A stretch of DNA of 64,000 nucleotides from Limisphaerales bacterium (GTDB taxonomy: Bacteria > Verrucomicrobiota > Verrucomicrobiia > Limisphaerales > SXTU01): contig WRPG01000011.1 in the NCBI GenBank assembly GCA_009773355.1, positions 1-64,000 of the forward strand, written 5' to 3'. A program made the position numbers and the translations under genes. The notes beneath the pieces were generated by a model, which saw only the letters and a program-made list of their open reading frames with translations, was not told the DNA's origin and made no database searches. Below are positions 53,964-62,627 of the stretch, one piece after another; position 1 is the stretch's first letter; each line of letters begins with the position of its first letter.

Positions 53964-56900
53964 ATGAAAACCCGGCCCTTCCCCTCCCCGTTCCGTCCCG
54001 CCGCTCTGCTCGCCGCCGGCTGGCTCGGCGTCGCCTCGCTGCTGACCCCGCTGCACGTCGCGCCCGCCTGGGCGGACGATGACGACGACCGCGAGCGCAA
54101 CAGCCACCTCATCATCCTCGGGGCCGAGCCGGACCTGGCCGGCGGCACCATGATCATCACCGGGCAGAACTTCAGCCGGCATCCGCTGCGCAAGCCGTTC
54201 CGCGCCACGGTGGGCTTGTTCGCGCCCAACCAGGGCGTGTTGAACCTGACCGTGCTCGGCTTCAACTCCGCCTCGCAGGAACTTGCCGTGCGCCTGCCCG
54301 CCGGCATCAGCAACACGCCCGGCACGTTTATCCTCACCGTGCAGGTGGGGAACGGGCAGTCCGGGTATGATGCGTTTGATGTCGCCATCGGCAGCACCGG
54401 CCTGACCGGCCCGCAGGGTCCGGCTGGCCCGGCGGGACCGCAAGGTCCGGTTGGTCCCCAAGGCCCCATTGGCCTCACCGGTGCGCAAGGCCCGACGGGC
54501 CCGACGGGTGCCACCGGTCCGCAAGGCGCGCAGGGCGTGCGCGGCATGACTTTCCGTGGTTCGTGGGCGGCAGCGACCGGTTACTCGACCGACGACGCCG
54601 TGACCCACAACGGTTCGGCCTGGCTCGCACTTCAGGCGAACAGCAACGCCACGCCCGTCGAGGGCGCGAACTGGGCGCTGCTCTCCTCCAAGGGCGACAC
54701 CGGAGCGACCGGTGCAACCGGCCCGCAAGGTCCGCAAGGCTTGACAGGCGCGACCGGAGCAACGGGCGCAACGGGCGCAACGGGAGCCACCGGTCCCCAA
54801 GGCCCGATTGGCCTGACCGGCGCAACGGGAGCCACTGGCGCGCAAGGTCCAGCCGGAGTGAACGGCACGAACGGCGTTGACGGCGCGCAAGGCCCGGCTG
54901 GTCCGGCCGGCCCGCAAGGTCCGCAAGGCCTGACGGGTGCCACGGGTGCGACCGGACCCACCGGCCCGCAAGGCCCGATTGGTTTGACTGGCGCGACGGG
55001 TCCAGTCGGTTCTCAAGGACCCATCGGCCTGACTGGCGGAACTGGCCCGCAGGGGCCGATCGGCTTGACGGGCGCGACTGGCACAACCGGCCCGCAAGGT
55101 CCGGCTGGTGCGAACGGCACGAATGGCGTGGATGGCGCGCAAGGCCCCGCTGGTCCTCAAGGTCCGCAAGGCTTGACGGGTGCCACAGGCGCAACCGGAG
55201 CCACCGGGCCACAGGGTCCGATTGGCTTGACCGGAGCCACTGGTCCAGTTGGCCCAGTCGGACCCCAAGGCCCCGTCGGTTTGACCGGCGCAACCGGCGC
55301 GACTGGCCCGCAAGGCATCGCCGGAACGAACGGCACCAACGGCGTTGACGGTGCCCAAGGCCCCGCCGGTCCCGCCGGCCCGCAGGGTTCGCAAGGCTTA
55401 ACAGGTGCCACCGGTGCGACCGGGGCCACCGGCCCTCAAGGCCCGATTGGGTTGACCGGCCCCGCTGGTCCCCAAGGCCCCGTCGGCTTGACTGGCGCGA
55501 CCGGCGCAACGGGTGCCACCGGTGCCACTGGTTCAGCCGGCCCCGCCGGCCCGACCGGCGCGCGCGGCCTGACCTTCCGCGGCGTGTGGAGCGCGGGCAG
55601 CAGCTACGCGCCGGACGACGCCGTGTTCTCCAACGGCTCCGCGTGGTTCGCGCTGCAAGCCAGCAGCAACTCCGTCCCCGTCGAGGGCGTGACGTGGACC
55701 ATGCTTGCCGCCAAAGGCGACACCGGTGCAACCGGTCCCACTGGCGCGACGGGAGCGACGGGCGCAACCGGTCCTCAAGGTCCCATCGGGTTGACGGGTG
55801 CGACTGGCCCGCAAGGCATTGCCGGCGCGAATGGCACGAACGGCGTTGATGGGGCGCAAGGTCCGACCGGTGCGACGGGTGACACCGGTGCCGGCTATGG
55901 CGGGACGAGCACCACCGGCCGCACCATCTCGACTGGCTCCAAAGCCTTCACCACCCAAAGCGGTCTGGCGTATGTCGTCGGCTCCCGCGTGCGGGCGGCC
56001 AATTCAGCCGTGAACTACATGGAAGGCGTCGTGACCGCCTACTCGGGCACGTCGCTCACCGTGAGCATGGACAACACTTCCGGCAGCGGCTCGTTTTCTT
56101 CCTGGAGCTTCTCGCTGGCTGGTGACAAAGGCGACACTGGTGCCACTGGCCCGCAAGGCATTGCCGGCACGAATGGCACGAACGGCGTGGATGGGGCGCA
56201 AGGCCCCGCCGGCCCGACGGGTCCGCAAGGGGCCACCGGAGCCACCGGCCCGCAAGGTCCGACCGGGTTGACGGGCGCGACTGGTCCCCAAGGTCCGATT
56301 GGTCTGACCGGTGCCACTGGTCCGCAAGGCCCCGTCGGTCTCACCGGTGCGACGGGTGCCACGGGTGCCACGGGTGCCACCGGTCTCCAAGGCGCGCGCG
56401 GCCTGACCTATCGCGGGGCGTGGAGCGCGAGCAGCAACTACCTCGCGGACGACGCGGTCTTCCACAACGGCTCCGCGTGGTTCGCGAAACTCGCCAACCT
56501 GAACAAGACACCGGCGGAAGGCACGAACTGGACGACCTTGGCGCAAAAGGGCGACACCGGCGCGACCGGCACCACTGGTGCGACGGGTGCCACCGGTCCT
56601 CAAGGCCCCATCGGCTTGACCGGCGCGACGGGCGCGACGGGTCCGCAGGGTCCCACTGGCACCACGGGCGCGACCGGTGCCACCGGCCCGCAAGGCCCCG
56701 CCGGCGCTTCTCCCTTCGCGCTCATCGGCACGAACGCGACCTACACCGCCGGCAACGTCGGCGTCGGCACCACCAACCCGGCCACTGCGGTGGCCGTGGT
56801 GGGCACCGTGAGCGCCACCAGCTTCGCGGGCGACGGCTCCGGCCTCACCAACGTCAGCACCGCCGCGCTGACTGGCACCATCGGCACCGCGCAACTGGCG

Positions 56901-59366
56901 AACAGCAGCGTGACCGCCGCGAAGATCGCCACCGGGGCCGTCGGACCGAACGAGATTGCCTCCGGAGTCGTGGACACCACGCACCTCGCCAGCGGCGCGG
57001 TTACCAGCGGCAAGCTCGCCGCCGGGGCCGTGGGCACGGCGCAGATTGCGGACGCCTCCGTCACCTCGGCCAAAATCTCCGGCACGCTGACCGCCGGGCA
57101 GATTCCGAACCTCGACGCCTCGAAAATCACCAGCGGCGTCTTCACCGGCAACGGCAGCGGCCTGACCAACCTGAGCGCCGCGCAGTTGAGCAGCGGCACG
57201 CTGCCCAACGGCCGGCTCTCCGGCAGCTATGGCGGGCCGCTGAACTTCAACAACGCGGCCAACAGCTACAGCGGCAGCGGCGCGAACCTGACTTCGCTCA
57301 ACCCGGCGAACCTCGCCGCCGGCACGGCCGCCATCAGCATCACGGGCAACGCCGCCACGGCCACCACCGCCGCCAGCGCGGACTCGGTCGCCAGCTCGAA
57401 CATCGTCGGCCAGTTGGTTCCCTCGCAGATTCCGAATCTCAGCGCGGTGAAAATCACCGCCGGCACGCTGGCGGACGCCCGGCTCTCTGCGAACGTCGCC
57501 CTGCTCGATGCCGACCAGACCTTCACCGGCACGAACACGTTCTCCGGCCTCGCCACGGGCACGTTTAGCGGCAACGGCAGCGGCTTGACCAGCCTGAGCG
57601 CGGCGCAGTTGAGCAGCGGCACGGTTCCGAGCGCCCGCTTGTCCGGCACTTACGCCATCAGCATCAGCGGCAACGCGGCCACGGCCACGACGGCGACCTC
57701 CGCCACCAGTGCGACTACGGCCACCAGCTTCTCCGGCAGCTTGGCGGGGGATGTGACCGGGACGCAGGGCGCGACGGCGATTGCCGCCGGCACCGTCACG
57801 GGCAAGGCCCTCACCGGCTTCGTCTCGGGAGCCGGCACGGTCACGGCGGGCGACACCATCCTCACGGCCTTCAACAAGCTCAACGGGAACCTCTCGCTCA
57901 AGGCTCCGCTGGCCTCGCCGACCTTCACCGGCACCATCAGCGGCAACGGCAGCGGGCTGACCAGCCTGAACGCCTCGCAGTTGACCAGCGGCACGGTGCC
58001 CTCCTCCGTGCTGGACAACACCTGGCTGCAAGGCGGCAACAGCGGCACCACGCCCGGCACCGACTTCATCGGCACCACGGACAGCCAGGCGCTGGAGTTC
58101 AAGGTCAATGGTGCTCGCGCCTTCCGGCTGGAGCCAACGACTAACAGCCCCAATGTGATCGGTGGCTCCAGCGGAAACTATATTGCAAGCGGAGTCTACG
58201 GCGCGACAATCAGCGGTGGTGGAAACATTGACGTCGGTCTCACCAACAGCATTTACGCCAGTTCCGCGACGATTGGCGGAGGGAAGGGGAATCTCATCGA
58301 AGCTGAGGCGCTCAATGGCACCATCGCAGGTGGTTATGGAAATGCCATTCTATACAATGCTGACAGGGCCACGATCGGTGGCGGCGACCGCAATCAAGTT
58401 CAGACCAATTCCCTCCGTTCGGTGATCAGCGGTGGATTGCAAAACGTGATCAGCAATGACTCAGCCTACACAGTGATTAGCGGTGGCAGAGGCAACCTGA
58501 TTGGCACGAATTCCGATTACTCCACCATTGGCGGGGGTTACCAAAATCAGGTGGGCAATGGAATAGCCGGAAGCGTGTATTCGACCGTGGCGGGCGGCAG
58601 CAACAACGTCTGCCAAGCAGACAAATCGTTCATCGGCGGTGGATTCAACAACAAGACCTTCTATTCGATCGGAACGACCATCGCTGGAGGAGCCAACAAC
58701 CTGATAAGCAGCAACTCCACTCGTGCCACCATTGGCGGCGGTGAAAGCAATACGATTCAAACTAATGGTGACTACGCCGTGATCCCCGGCGGTCGCGACA
58801 ACCTCGCCACGAACTACGCCTTCGCCGCCGGCTACAACGCGGAGGCCAAACACACCGGCGCGTTCGTCTGGAGCGACAGCAACGGCACCGCGACTGCCTC
58901 CACCAACAACAACTCCGTCACCATGCGCGCCAGTGGCGGCTACCGGCTCTTCACCGGCACCAGCAGCGTCGGCAGTTTCCTCGGCGCCGGTGGCACGAGC
59001 TGGTCCGCCATCTCCGACCGCGAGGTGAAGAAGAACTTCGCGCCCGTCAACGGCCTCGAAGTGCTGGAGAAGCTCGACCGCGTGGCGGTGCAGAGCTGGA
59101 ACTACAAATGGGAGGCGGACGGCACGGTGCCGCACCTCGGCCCCATCGCGCAGGAGTTCAAGGCCGCCTTCTTCCCCGGCCGCGACGACAAGAGCATCAG
59201 CACGCTGGAGTTCGATGGCGTTGAACTCGCCGCCATCCAGGGCCTGAACCAGAAGGTCACGGCCCAGCAGTCCGAGCTGAAGGCCAAGCAGGAGAAGATC
59301 AAGTCCCTGGAGCAGCGCCTCGCGGACCTGGAGAAGCTCGTGCGCGGCGCGCTCGGCAAGCAATAG
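53964..59366 (+). CDS. Giant collagen-like surface protein with chitin-binding-like modules and a peptidase-S74 chaperone
   Basis: An 1800-residue protein. Signal peptide 1-37; an IPT/TIG-like domain at about 45-148; then Gly-X-Y collagen repeats ([13 protein letters not shown]) to about residue 913. The repeats are interrupted by three related modules at about 192-246, 531-586 and 811-862 ('[20 protein letters not shown]', 'GSAWFALQ'), resembling CBM5/12 carbohydrate-binding folds, and one different module at about 642-720. Left-handed beta-roll or YadA-head-like repeats follow ('[10 protein letters not shown]', '[10 protein letters not shown]'). The C-terminal S74 intramolecular chaperone ('[20 protein letters not shown]', '[12 protein letters not shown]') self-cleaves after trimerisation. 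A secreted trimeric fibre is predicted. Confidence 0.9.
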   Translation: MKTRPFPSPFRPAALLAAGWLGVASLLTPLHVAPAWADDDDDRERNSHLIILGAEPDLAGGTMIITGQNFSRHPLRKPFRATVGLFAPNQGVLNLTVLGFNSASQELAVRLPAGISNTPGTFILTVQVGNGQSGYDAFDVAIGSTGLTGPQGPAGPAGPQGPVGPQGPIGLTGAQGPTGPTGATGPQGAQGVRGMTFRGSWAAATGYSTDDAVTHNGSAWLALQANSNATPVEGANWALLSSKGDTGATGATGPQGPQGLTGATGATGATGATGATGPQGPIGLTGATGATGAQGPAGVNGTNGVDGAQGPAGPAGPQGPQGLTGATGATGPTGPQGPIGLTGATGPVGSQGPIGLTGGTGPQGPIGLTGATGTTGPQGPAGANGTNGVDGAQGPAGPQGPQGLTGATGATGATGPQGPIGLTGATGPVGPVGPQGPVGLTGATGATGPQGIAGTNGTNGVDGAQGPAGPAGPQGSQGLTGATGATGATGPQGPIGLTGPAGPQGPVGLTGATGATGATGATGSAGPAGPTGARGLTFRGVWSAGSSYAPDDAVFSNGSAWFALQASSNSVPVEGVTWTMLAAKGDTGATGPTGATGATGATGPQGPIGLTGATGPQGIAGANGTNGVDGAQGPTGATGDTGAGYGGTSTTGRTISTGSKAFTTQSGLAYVVGSRVRAANSAVNYMEGVVTAYSGTSLTVSMDNTSGSGSFSSWSFSLAGDKGDTGATGPQGIAGTNGTNGVDGAQGPAGPTGPQGATGATGPQGPTGLTGATGPQGPIGLTGATGPQGPVGLTGATGATGATGATGLQGARGLTYRGAWSASSNYLADDAVFHNGSAWFAKLANLNKTPAEGTNWTTLAQKGDTGATGTTGATGATGPQGPIGLTGATGATGPQGPTGTTGATGATGPQGPAGASPFALIGTNATYTAGNVGVGTTNPATAVAVVGTVSATSFAGDGSGLTNVSTAALTGTIGTAQLANSSVTAAKIATGAVGPNEIASGVVDTTHLASGAVTSGKLAAGAVGTAQIADASVTSAKISGTLTAGQIPNLDASKITSGVFTGNGSGLTNLSAAQLSSGTLPNGRLSGSYGGPLNFNNAANSYSGSGANLTSLNPANLAAGTAAISITGNAATATTAASADSVASSNIVGQLVPSQIPNLSAVKITAGTLADARLSANVALLDADQTFTGTNTFSGLATGTFSGNGSGLTSLSAAQLSSGTVPSARLSGTYAISISGNAATATTATSATSATTATSFSGSLAGDVTGTQGATAIAAGTVTGKALTGFVSGAGTVTAGDTILTAFNKLNGNLSLKAPLASPTFTGTISGNGSGLTSLNASQLTSGTVPSSVLDNTWLQGGNSGTTPGTDFIGTTDSQALEFKVNGARAFRLEPTTNSPNVIGGSSGNYIASGVYGATISGGGNIDVGLTNSIYASSATIGGGKGNLIEAEALNGTIAGGYGNAILYNADRATIGGGDRNQVQTNSLRSVISGGLQNVISNDSAYTVISGGRGNLIGTNSDYSTIGGGYQNQVGNGIAGSVYSTVAGGSNNVCQADKSFIGGGFNNKTFYSIGTTIAGGANNLISSNSTRATIGGGESNTIQTNGDYAVIPGGRDNLATNYAFAAGYNAEAKHTGAFVWSDSNGTATASTNNNSVTMRASGGYRLFTGTSSVGSFLGAGGTSWSAISDREVKKNFAPVNGLEVLEKLDRVAVQSWNYKWEADGTVPHLGPIAQEFKAAFFPGRDDKSISTLEFDGVELAAIQGLNQKVTAQQSELKAKQEKIKSLEQRLADLEKLVRGALGKQ

Positions 59367-59383
59367 CGTCAGCCAGCCAAACC

Positions 59384-59436
59384 GGCGGTCCAGCCGGACC
59401 GCCCTTCACGCAACGCCCGGTCCCGACCGGGCGTTG
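59384..59436. terminator. Two strong hairpins after the collagen-like gene
   Basis: GGCGGTCC/GGACCGCC (59384-59403, loop AGCC) and CAACGCCCGGTC/GACCGGGCGTTG (59411-59436, loop CC). Both perfect, 18 bp after the stop; likely transcription end. Confidence 0.75.
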
Positions 59437-59442
59437 TGCTGT

Positions 59443-59484
59443 TCATGCCAGCAGCTTGCGGCGCGCCGTCTCGAGCTTCTTCAC
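59443..59484 (-). pseudogene. Second fragment of a phosphohexomutase C-terminus
   Basis: On the minus strand this encodes VKKLETARRKLLA and a stop, closely matching 'MKKLETACRKILAG' of the fragment at 60370-60477. The two pieces flank the nucleotidyltransferase pair in the same orientation, like a partial direct repeat. Confidence 0.55.
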
Positions 59485-60224
59485 CGGCTGTGGCGCAGGC
59501 GTTCCAGCTCCGCCTTGAGCGGCTGCCAATACTGACGGTCCAGTTCCCGTTCGCGCTTTTCCTCCGCGTCCAGCCCGGCTTGAAGCGCGTTCGTGTCACC
59601 GGTCGCGGCGAAGGCCAGCAGCGGACGTGTCCGCACCAGTTCCTCGCACTGCGAAGGATGTTGCCCGGCCAGTTCGACGAGCAGTTCGGGCGTCCGCAGT
59701 TCGCGCAGCCAGAAACGCACGCGCTCCGCGCTCGCGGTTTTGTGTTCCGCGTAATAGTCCGCCTCCAGCAGCCGACGCAGCATCGGCCAGTCTTTGTCGC
59801 GCTGCGTTTTCTTGGCTGCGACCAGGTCGGGCAGGGAAAGCAGTTCGTAGGTGATGCCGTCCGCATCCGCCAGCACCGTGCGGCGCTCCCACAGCTCCGG
59901 GAATGTTGCGACGCCACGCATCACGGACATCACATCCACCCGCATTTCCGCCGCGTCGGGATGTCCGCATCGAAAGTGGACGGCGTGGCCGCGCAGGAGG
60001 AAATCGAGCTCAAATGGCGGCACGGCGATGCGGCGGGCCTGCAAGTCCGTGAGCGCAGACTGGAGCCGGTCGAGATTGCCCGGCTCGGCCAGCACCGCGA
60101 GGTCGGTGTCGCGGCTAAACTCCGCCGCGCCGTAGAACACGCAGGCCTGTCCGCCCATCAACAGGGCGCGCACCTGCCGCGTGGCCATCGTGGAAAGGAC
60201 TTTGCGAATCGGGTTCGGAATCAA
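59481..60224 (-). CDS. Nucleotidyltransferase-like protein (toxin-antitoxin type)
   Basis: A 247-residue protein with a minimal nucleotidyltransferase fold: 'LLMGGQACVFYGAAEFSRDT' and 'DLAVL' correspond to the G[G/S]x(9-13)DxD signature; 'ELDFLLRGHAVHFRC' and 'VDVMSVMRG' supply further acidic residues. A helical C-terminus follows. TTG 60224 is chosen because it retains the helix 'IRKVLSTMATRQVRALLMGG'; ATG 60188 is the alternative. It overlaps the upstream small gene by about 110 bp. A modification or toxin-antitoxin role is inferred from the pairing only. Confidence 0.75.
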   Translation of the reverse strand: MIPNPIRKVLSTMATRQVRALLMGGQACVFYGAAEFSRDTDLAVLAEPGNLDRLQSALTDLQARRIAVPPFELDFLLRGHAVHFRCGHPDAAEMRVDVMSVMRGVATFPELWERRTVLADADGITYELLSLPDLVAAKKTQRDKDWPMLRRLLEADYYAEHKTASAERVRFWLRELRTPELLVELAGQHPSQCEELVRTRPLLAFAATGDTNALQAGLDAEEKRERELDRQYWQPLKAELERLRHSR

Positions 60225-60345
60225 GTGAGCCTCCCATTGCCAGATAAGCCACCCAGAGCTTCTGGCTTTCGTGCCAGCGCTCCAGCGGCGTGAGCCGATA
60301 CCAGTCGGCCCACTCGCCCTCGACGATGTCCTCGGGCTGAATCAC
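60115..60345 (-). CDS. Small partner of the nucleotidyltransferase, overlapping it
   Basis: A 76-residue protein: MIQPEDIVEGEWADWYRLTP, 'LERWHESQKLWVAYLAMGGS', 'LDSEPDSQSPF'. The ending 'GRTGLRVLRRGGV' lies inside the overlap with the nucleotidyltransferase gene. I recall small proteins of this form next to nucleotidyltransferases in Verrucomicrobiota, so the overlapping C-terminus is probably real. The long overlap in another frame enforces coupled translation. A partner or antitoxin function is inference. Confidence 0.6.
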   Translation of the reverse strand: MIQPEDIVEGEWADWYRLTPLERWHESQKLWVAYLAMGGSLDSEPDSQSPFHDGHAAGARPVDGRTGLRVLRRGGV

Positions 60346-60369
60346 GCGGCCAGCCTGCCACGCGCCGCG

Positions 60370-60477
60370 TCAGCCCGCCAGAATCTTCCGACACGCCGTC
60401 TCCAGCTTCTTCATCTGCCTGGTGGACTTGGCCTCGATGTAGCAGCGGATGAGCGGCTCGGTGCCGTAGCTCAAATC
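60370..60477 (-). pseudogene. C-terminal remnant of a phosphomannomutase/phosphoglucosamine mutase gene
   Basis: On the minus strand this reads DLSYGTEPLIRCYIEAKSTR, then QMKKLETACRKILAG and a stop. 'GTEPLIRxYIEAKS' is the conserved phosphate-binding end of alpha-D-phosphohexomutases. The frame is closed upstream by an in-frame TGA (60478-60480), so only the last 35 codons remain. Confidence 0.8.
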
Positions 60478-60509
60478 TCAGGGGTTCGATTGTTTTTTCC
60501 CCGCGCTGG

Positions 60510-60545
60510 CTTGTCGGTCATATGACCGACAAGCTTGTCGGTCAT
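60510..60545. promoter_or_regulatory. Three alternating 12-bp half-sites: operator-like palindrome
   Basis: CTTGTCGGTCAT, ATGACCGACAAG and CTTGTCGGTCAT are adjacent and exact, forming two overlapping 24-bp perfect palindromes. The array lies about 120 bp upstream of the AraC-type regulator start and could bind that regulator or a dimeric repressor. Confidence 0.65.
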
Positions 60546-60665
60546 TTTACGTCTTGGGTTGTGGCGGGCTGGAGCAACAAACTGGCTTGGTTGAATCCCA
60601 GTCAATCCGCCCGCACTCGGAGTCGAGGACAGTCGGGCCAGTGGACTGCGGTTCAGCCAGCAACC

Positions 60666-61055
60666 ATGTCCAGCCGCAGCCTAGACCGCGCCGCGCCCGC
60701 CACTCGGGAGTATTGGCGATTGCTGGCCGAACGATCTGGCTGGGACGTGCCAGCCGCCGCCGAGTTGCTCAATGTCTCCCTCCGGCAGCTTGAGCGCCTG
60801 AGCCAGCGCGAGCTCGGCTGCACCCCGACCGAATGGATGCAGTGCGAACGCATGGCCGCCGCCGTCCGGCTCCTCGCCACCGGCCAGCCGGTCAAGGTGG
60901 TGGCCATGAATCTCGGCTACACGCGTTCCGCGAACTTCAGCCGTGACTTCAAGCGCCACTTCGGCCGTAACCCGCGCACCTTTGCCCCGCACTCGCTCTT
61001 TGGGTTGACTTTTGGTTCATACATTGCCGGGAAGGAGCAAGGCTCAGAGGGCTGA
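60666..61055 (+). CDS. AraC-family transcriptional regulator, DNA-binding domain only
   Basis: A 129-residue protein with the two helix-turn-helix motifs of AraC/XylS proteins: 'WDVPAAAELLNVSLRQLERL' (about 30-49) and 'VKVVAMNLGYTRSANFSRDF' (about 79-98), then 'KRHFGRNPRTF'. There is no ligand-binding domain. ATG 60666 is chosen; the upstream in-frame GTG region is long and lacks features. The preceding palindromic array is a likely binding site. Confidence 0.83.
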   Translation: MSSRSLDRAAPATREYWRLLAERSGWDVPAAAELLNVSLRQLERLSQRELGCTPTEWMQCERMAAAVRLLATGQPVKVVAMNLGYTRSANFSRDFKRHFGRNPRTFAPHSLFGLTFGSYIAGKEQGSEG

Positions 61056-61187
61056 GGAAGAGATGAGGGCCGTATCAGCGGCCCACTCACGCAGTCAACT
61101 GCTTGCTGCATCGGCTTTGTTCCATGAGGCCTCGCTTCAACCCCATGAGCAGGCATTTCTTGTGACATTTTGGCGCTTCCAATTTTA

Positions 61188-61397
61188 GGAACTGCCTCCT
61201 CATGGGCAGGAATTGGCCTCTCATACGTGGAAACTGACCCTTTATGCGAAGGAACTGCCTCTCCATACATCGGAATCGGCTCCTCATGGACAGGAACCAC
61301 CCCTTCATGCTCGGGAACTGCCTGCCCATGCACTGGAACTGCTGGTTCCTGGGCGGGAAGCGGCCTCCCATGAGCGCAAACCGCCGGCACATGAATT
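61188..61397. repeat. Ten degenerate 21-bp tandem repeats
   Basis: Units start at 61188 and follow every 21 bp: GGAACTGCCTCCTCATGGGC, GGAATTGGCCTCTCATACGT, GAAACTGACCCTTTATGCGA and so on, with consensus GGAACTGCCYCYTCATGNNC plus one base. Because 21 is divisible by 3, several frames on both strands stay open and encode 7-residue repeats. No frame has a credible start and leader, so I treat it as a non-coding minisatellite. The rest of 61056-61602 holds no recognised gene. Confidence 0.85.
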
Positions 61398-61474
61398 TCA
61401 GACGTTCTCTTGAGAATTGAAGAAAGTGGGCAATGCACTCGTTTTGCGCCCCGTTGAGCCGGTTCCCCTAGGGG

Positions 61475-61535
61475 AAGTGTCGCTCCCTGATACTTTTTGT
61501 CGCCCGGTGATACCAAATGTCGCCTGGTGATACCT
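61475..61535. repeat. 20-bp direct repeats upstream of the 330-residue hypothetical gene
   Basis: GATACTTTTTGTCGCCCGGT (61489-61508) and GATACCAAATGTCGCCTGGT (61509-61528) are adjacent, followed by GATACC and preceded by a partial TGTCGCTCCCT. Three or so half-sites ending about 70 bp before ATG 61603 suggest an activator or repressor site. Confidence 0.6.
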
Positions 61536-61602
61536 AGTTCTCCTTGGTTGGTCCTTGCCCGCATTTCAAAATCGGCGGCACTCAACCCAAGCCAACCACA
61601 TC

Positions 61603-62595
61603 ATGGGACGCATCAAAGAGTCCGACCGCCTGCCACTGCTGGATGACCACGCGAGCCATTGGGGCGAGGCCAACGCCCTCACCGCCAACCCGGTGGTGCT
61701 CGACCTCAACACCGTTCCGCCCAGCACGCTGACCCTCGCGCAATTCGAGCAGCTCCGGGAGGATTACGAGGCCAAGGGCAATGCCGAGAGCGAGCTGGAG
61801 CTGACCATCCTCCCCACGTTGCGCCAGGATCGCGACCTCCTGTTCGGCATCAGCCCGACGGACGAGACCGCCCTGTGGTTCTGGTTGATGAAATACAAAC
61901 CCGCTGTCCGCCTGAAGCTGGGCCGCAAAAAATCTCTGTCCCGCACCATCCCGAACCTGGGCGAGATCATCCCCGGCACCTACCTGAGCCTCCTTCAGCG
62001 GTTCATTGACCACTGGGAGCTGGTGAACCCCGCCCTCCCCGCGCCCTTCGTGCTGGGCACCATGACCCTCGCGGACCTCATCGCCAAGCGCGACGCCATC
62101 GAGGCCAAGGCCAAGCTCATCGCCAAGAAGGAGGCCGCGCTGGCCCTGCTCCGGCAGCAGCGCGAAGACCTCTTCGGCGACGTGGTGGAGGACGACCGCG
62201 ACGACACCAGCCTCGTGACCATCATGGAAACCTACCATGTGGCCATCGAGTTGAAGTTCGCTGGCCAGGCCATTGTGACGACGCTCCCACGCATCTTCCC
62301 GGAGCAGGACGGACCGTTGCCCAAGTTCAAGTTCAACTGGCGCGACCTCGGCGGCGGCCAGCTCAAGACCTGGGTCGCCGATCCCGCCGTGACCACTGCC
62401 GCAACGCTCTACCTCAAGGAAGGTGCCGTGGAACAAACCAAGCCCTTCACCCCCGGTGTGGAGGACTCTGTGACCGTCCAGACCTGGATCGGCATTGCCA
62501 TGGTCGGTGAGCTGGACGTGCTCGAACTGAGGGATGCGGAGGGAAAGACCATTGCCAGGGGAAACAGGGATTCGGGGCTGGGGGAGCCGAGTTAA
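61603..62595 (+). CDS. Hypothetical protein of 330 residues
   Basis: Starts MGRIKESDRLPLLDDHASHW. No signal peptide or membrane helix. A helical middle ('ADLIAKRDAIEAKAKLIAKK' and 'EAALALLRQQREDLFGDVVE') could be a coiled coil, followed by a beta-rich C-terminal third. I recognise no family. The protein starts just after the 20-bp direct repeats and is followed by another unknown gene after 32 bp. No function is proposed. Confidence 0.7.
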   Translation: MGRIKESDRLPLLDDHASHWGEANALTANPVVLDLNTVPPSTLTLAQFEQLREDYEAKGNAESELELTILPTLRQDRDLLFGISPTDETALWFWLMKYKPAVRLKLGRKKSLSRTIPNLGEIIPGTYLSLLQRFIDHWELVNPALPAPFVLGTMTLADLIAKRDAIEAKAKLIAKKEAALALLRQQREDLFGDVVEDDRDDTSLVTIMETYHVAIELKFAGQAIVTTLPRIFPEQDGPLPKFKFNWRDLGGGQLKTWVADPAVTTAATLYLKEGAVEQTKPFTPGVEDSVTVQTWIGIAMVGELDVLELRDAEGKTIARGNRDSGLGEPS

Positions 62596-62627
62596 AATTC
62601 ACAGTTCAACAATAAAGCCAAGGCAAC

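Noticed and set aside
54400-56720. Tandem repeats that might suggest a CRISPR array
   Set aside because: The units are codon-level Gly-X-Y collagen repeats without unique spacers of constant length, in a continuous frame with a signal peptide.
53841-58031. Long minus-strand frames opposite the collagen-like gene (53841-55394 and 56004-58031)
   Set aside because: Antisense of Gly-X-Y repeats gives artificial Gly/Arg/Thr-rich or Ala-Pro-Val repeats; no start or leader supports expression.
58990-59300. Prophage indicated by the peptidase-S74 tail-spike domain
   Set aside because: No capsid, terminase, integrase or lysis genes are present nearby, and the protein has a signal peptide.
61188-61397. 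CRISPR array or repeat protein at the 21-bp repeats
   Set aside because: Units are contiguous with no spacers, and none of the open frames has a convincing start, leader or composition.
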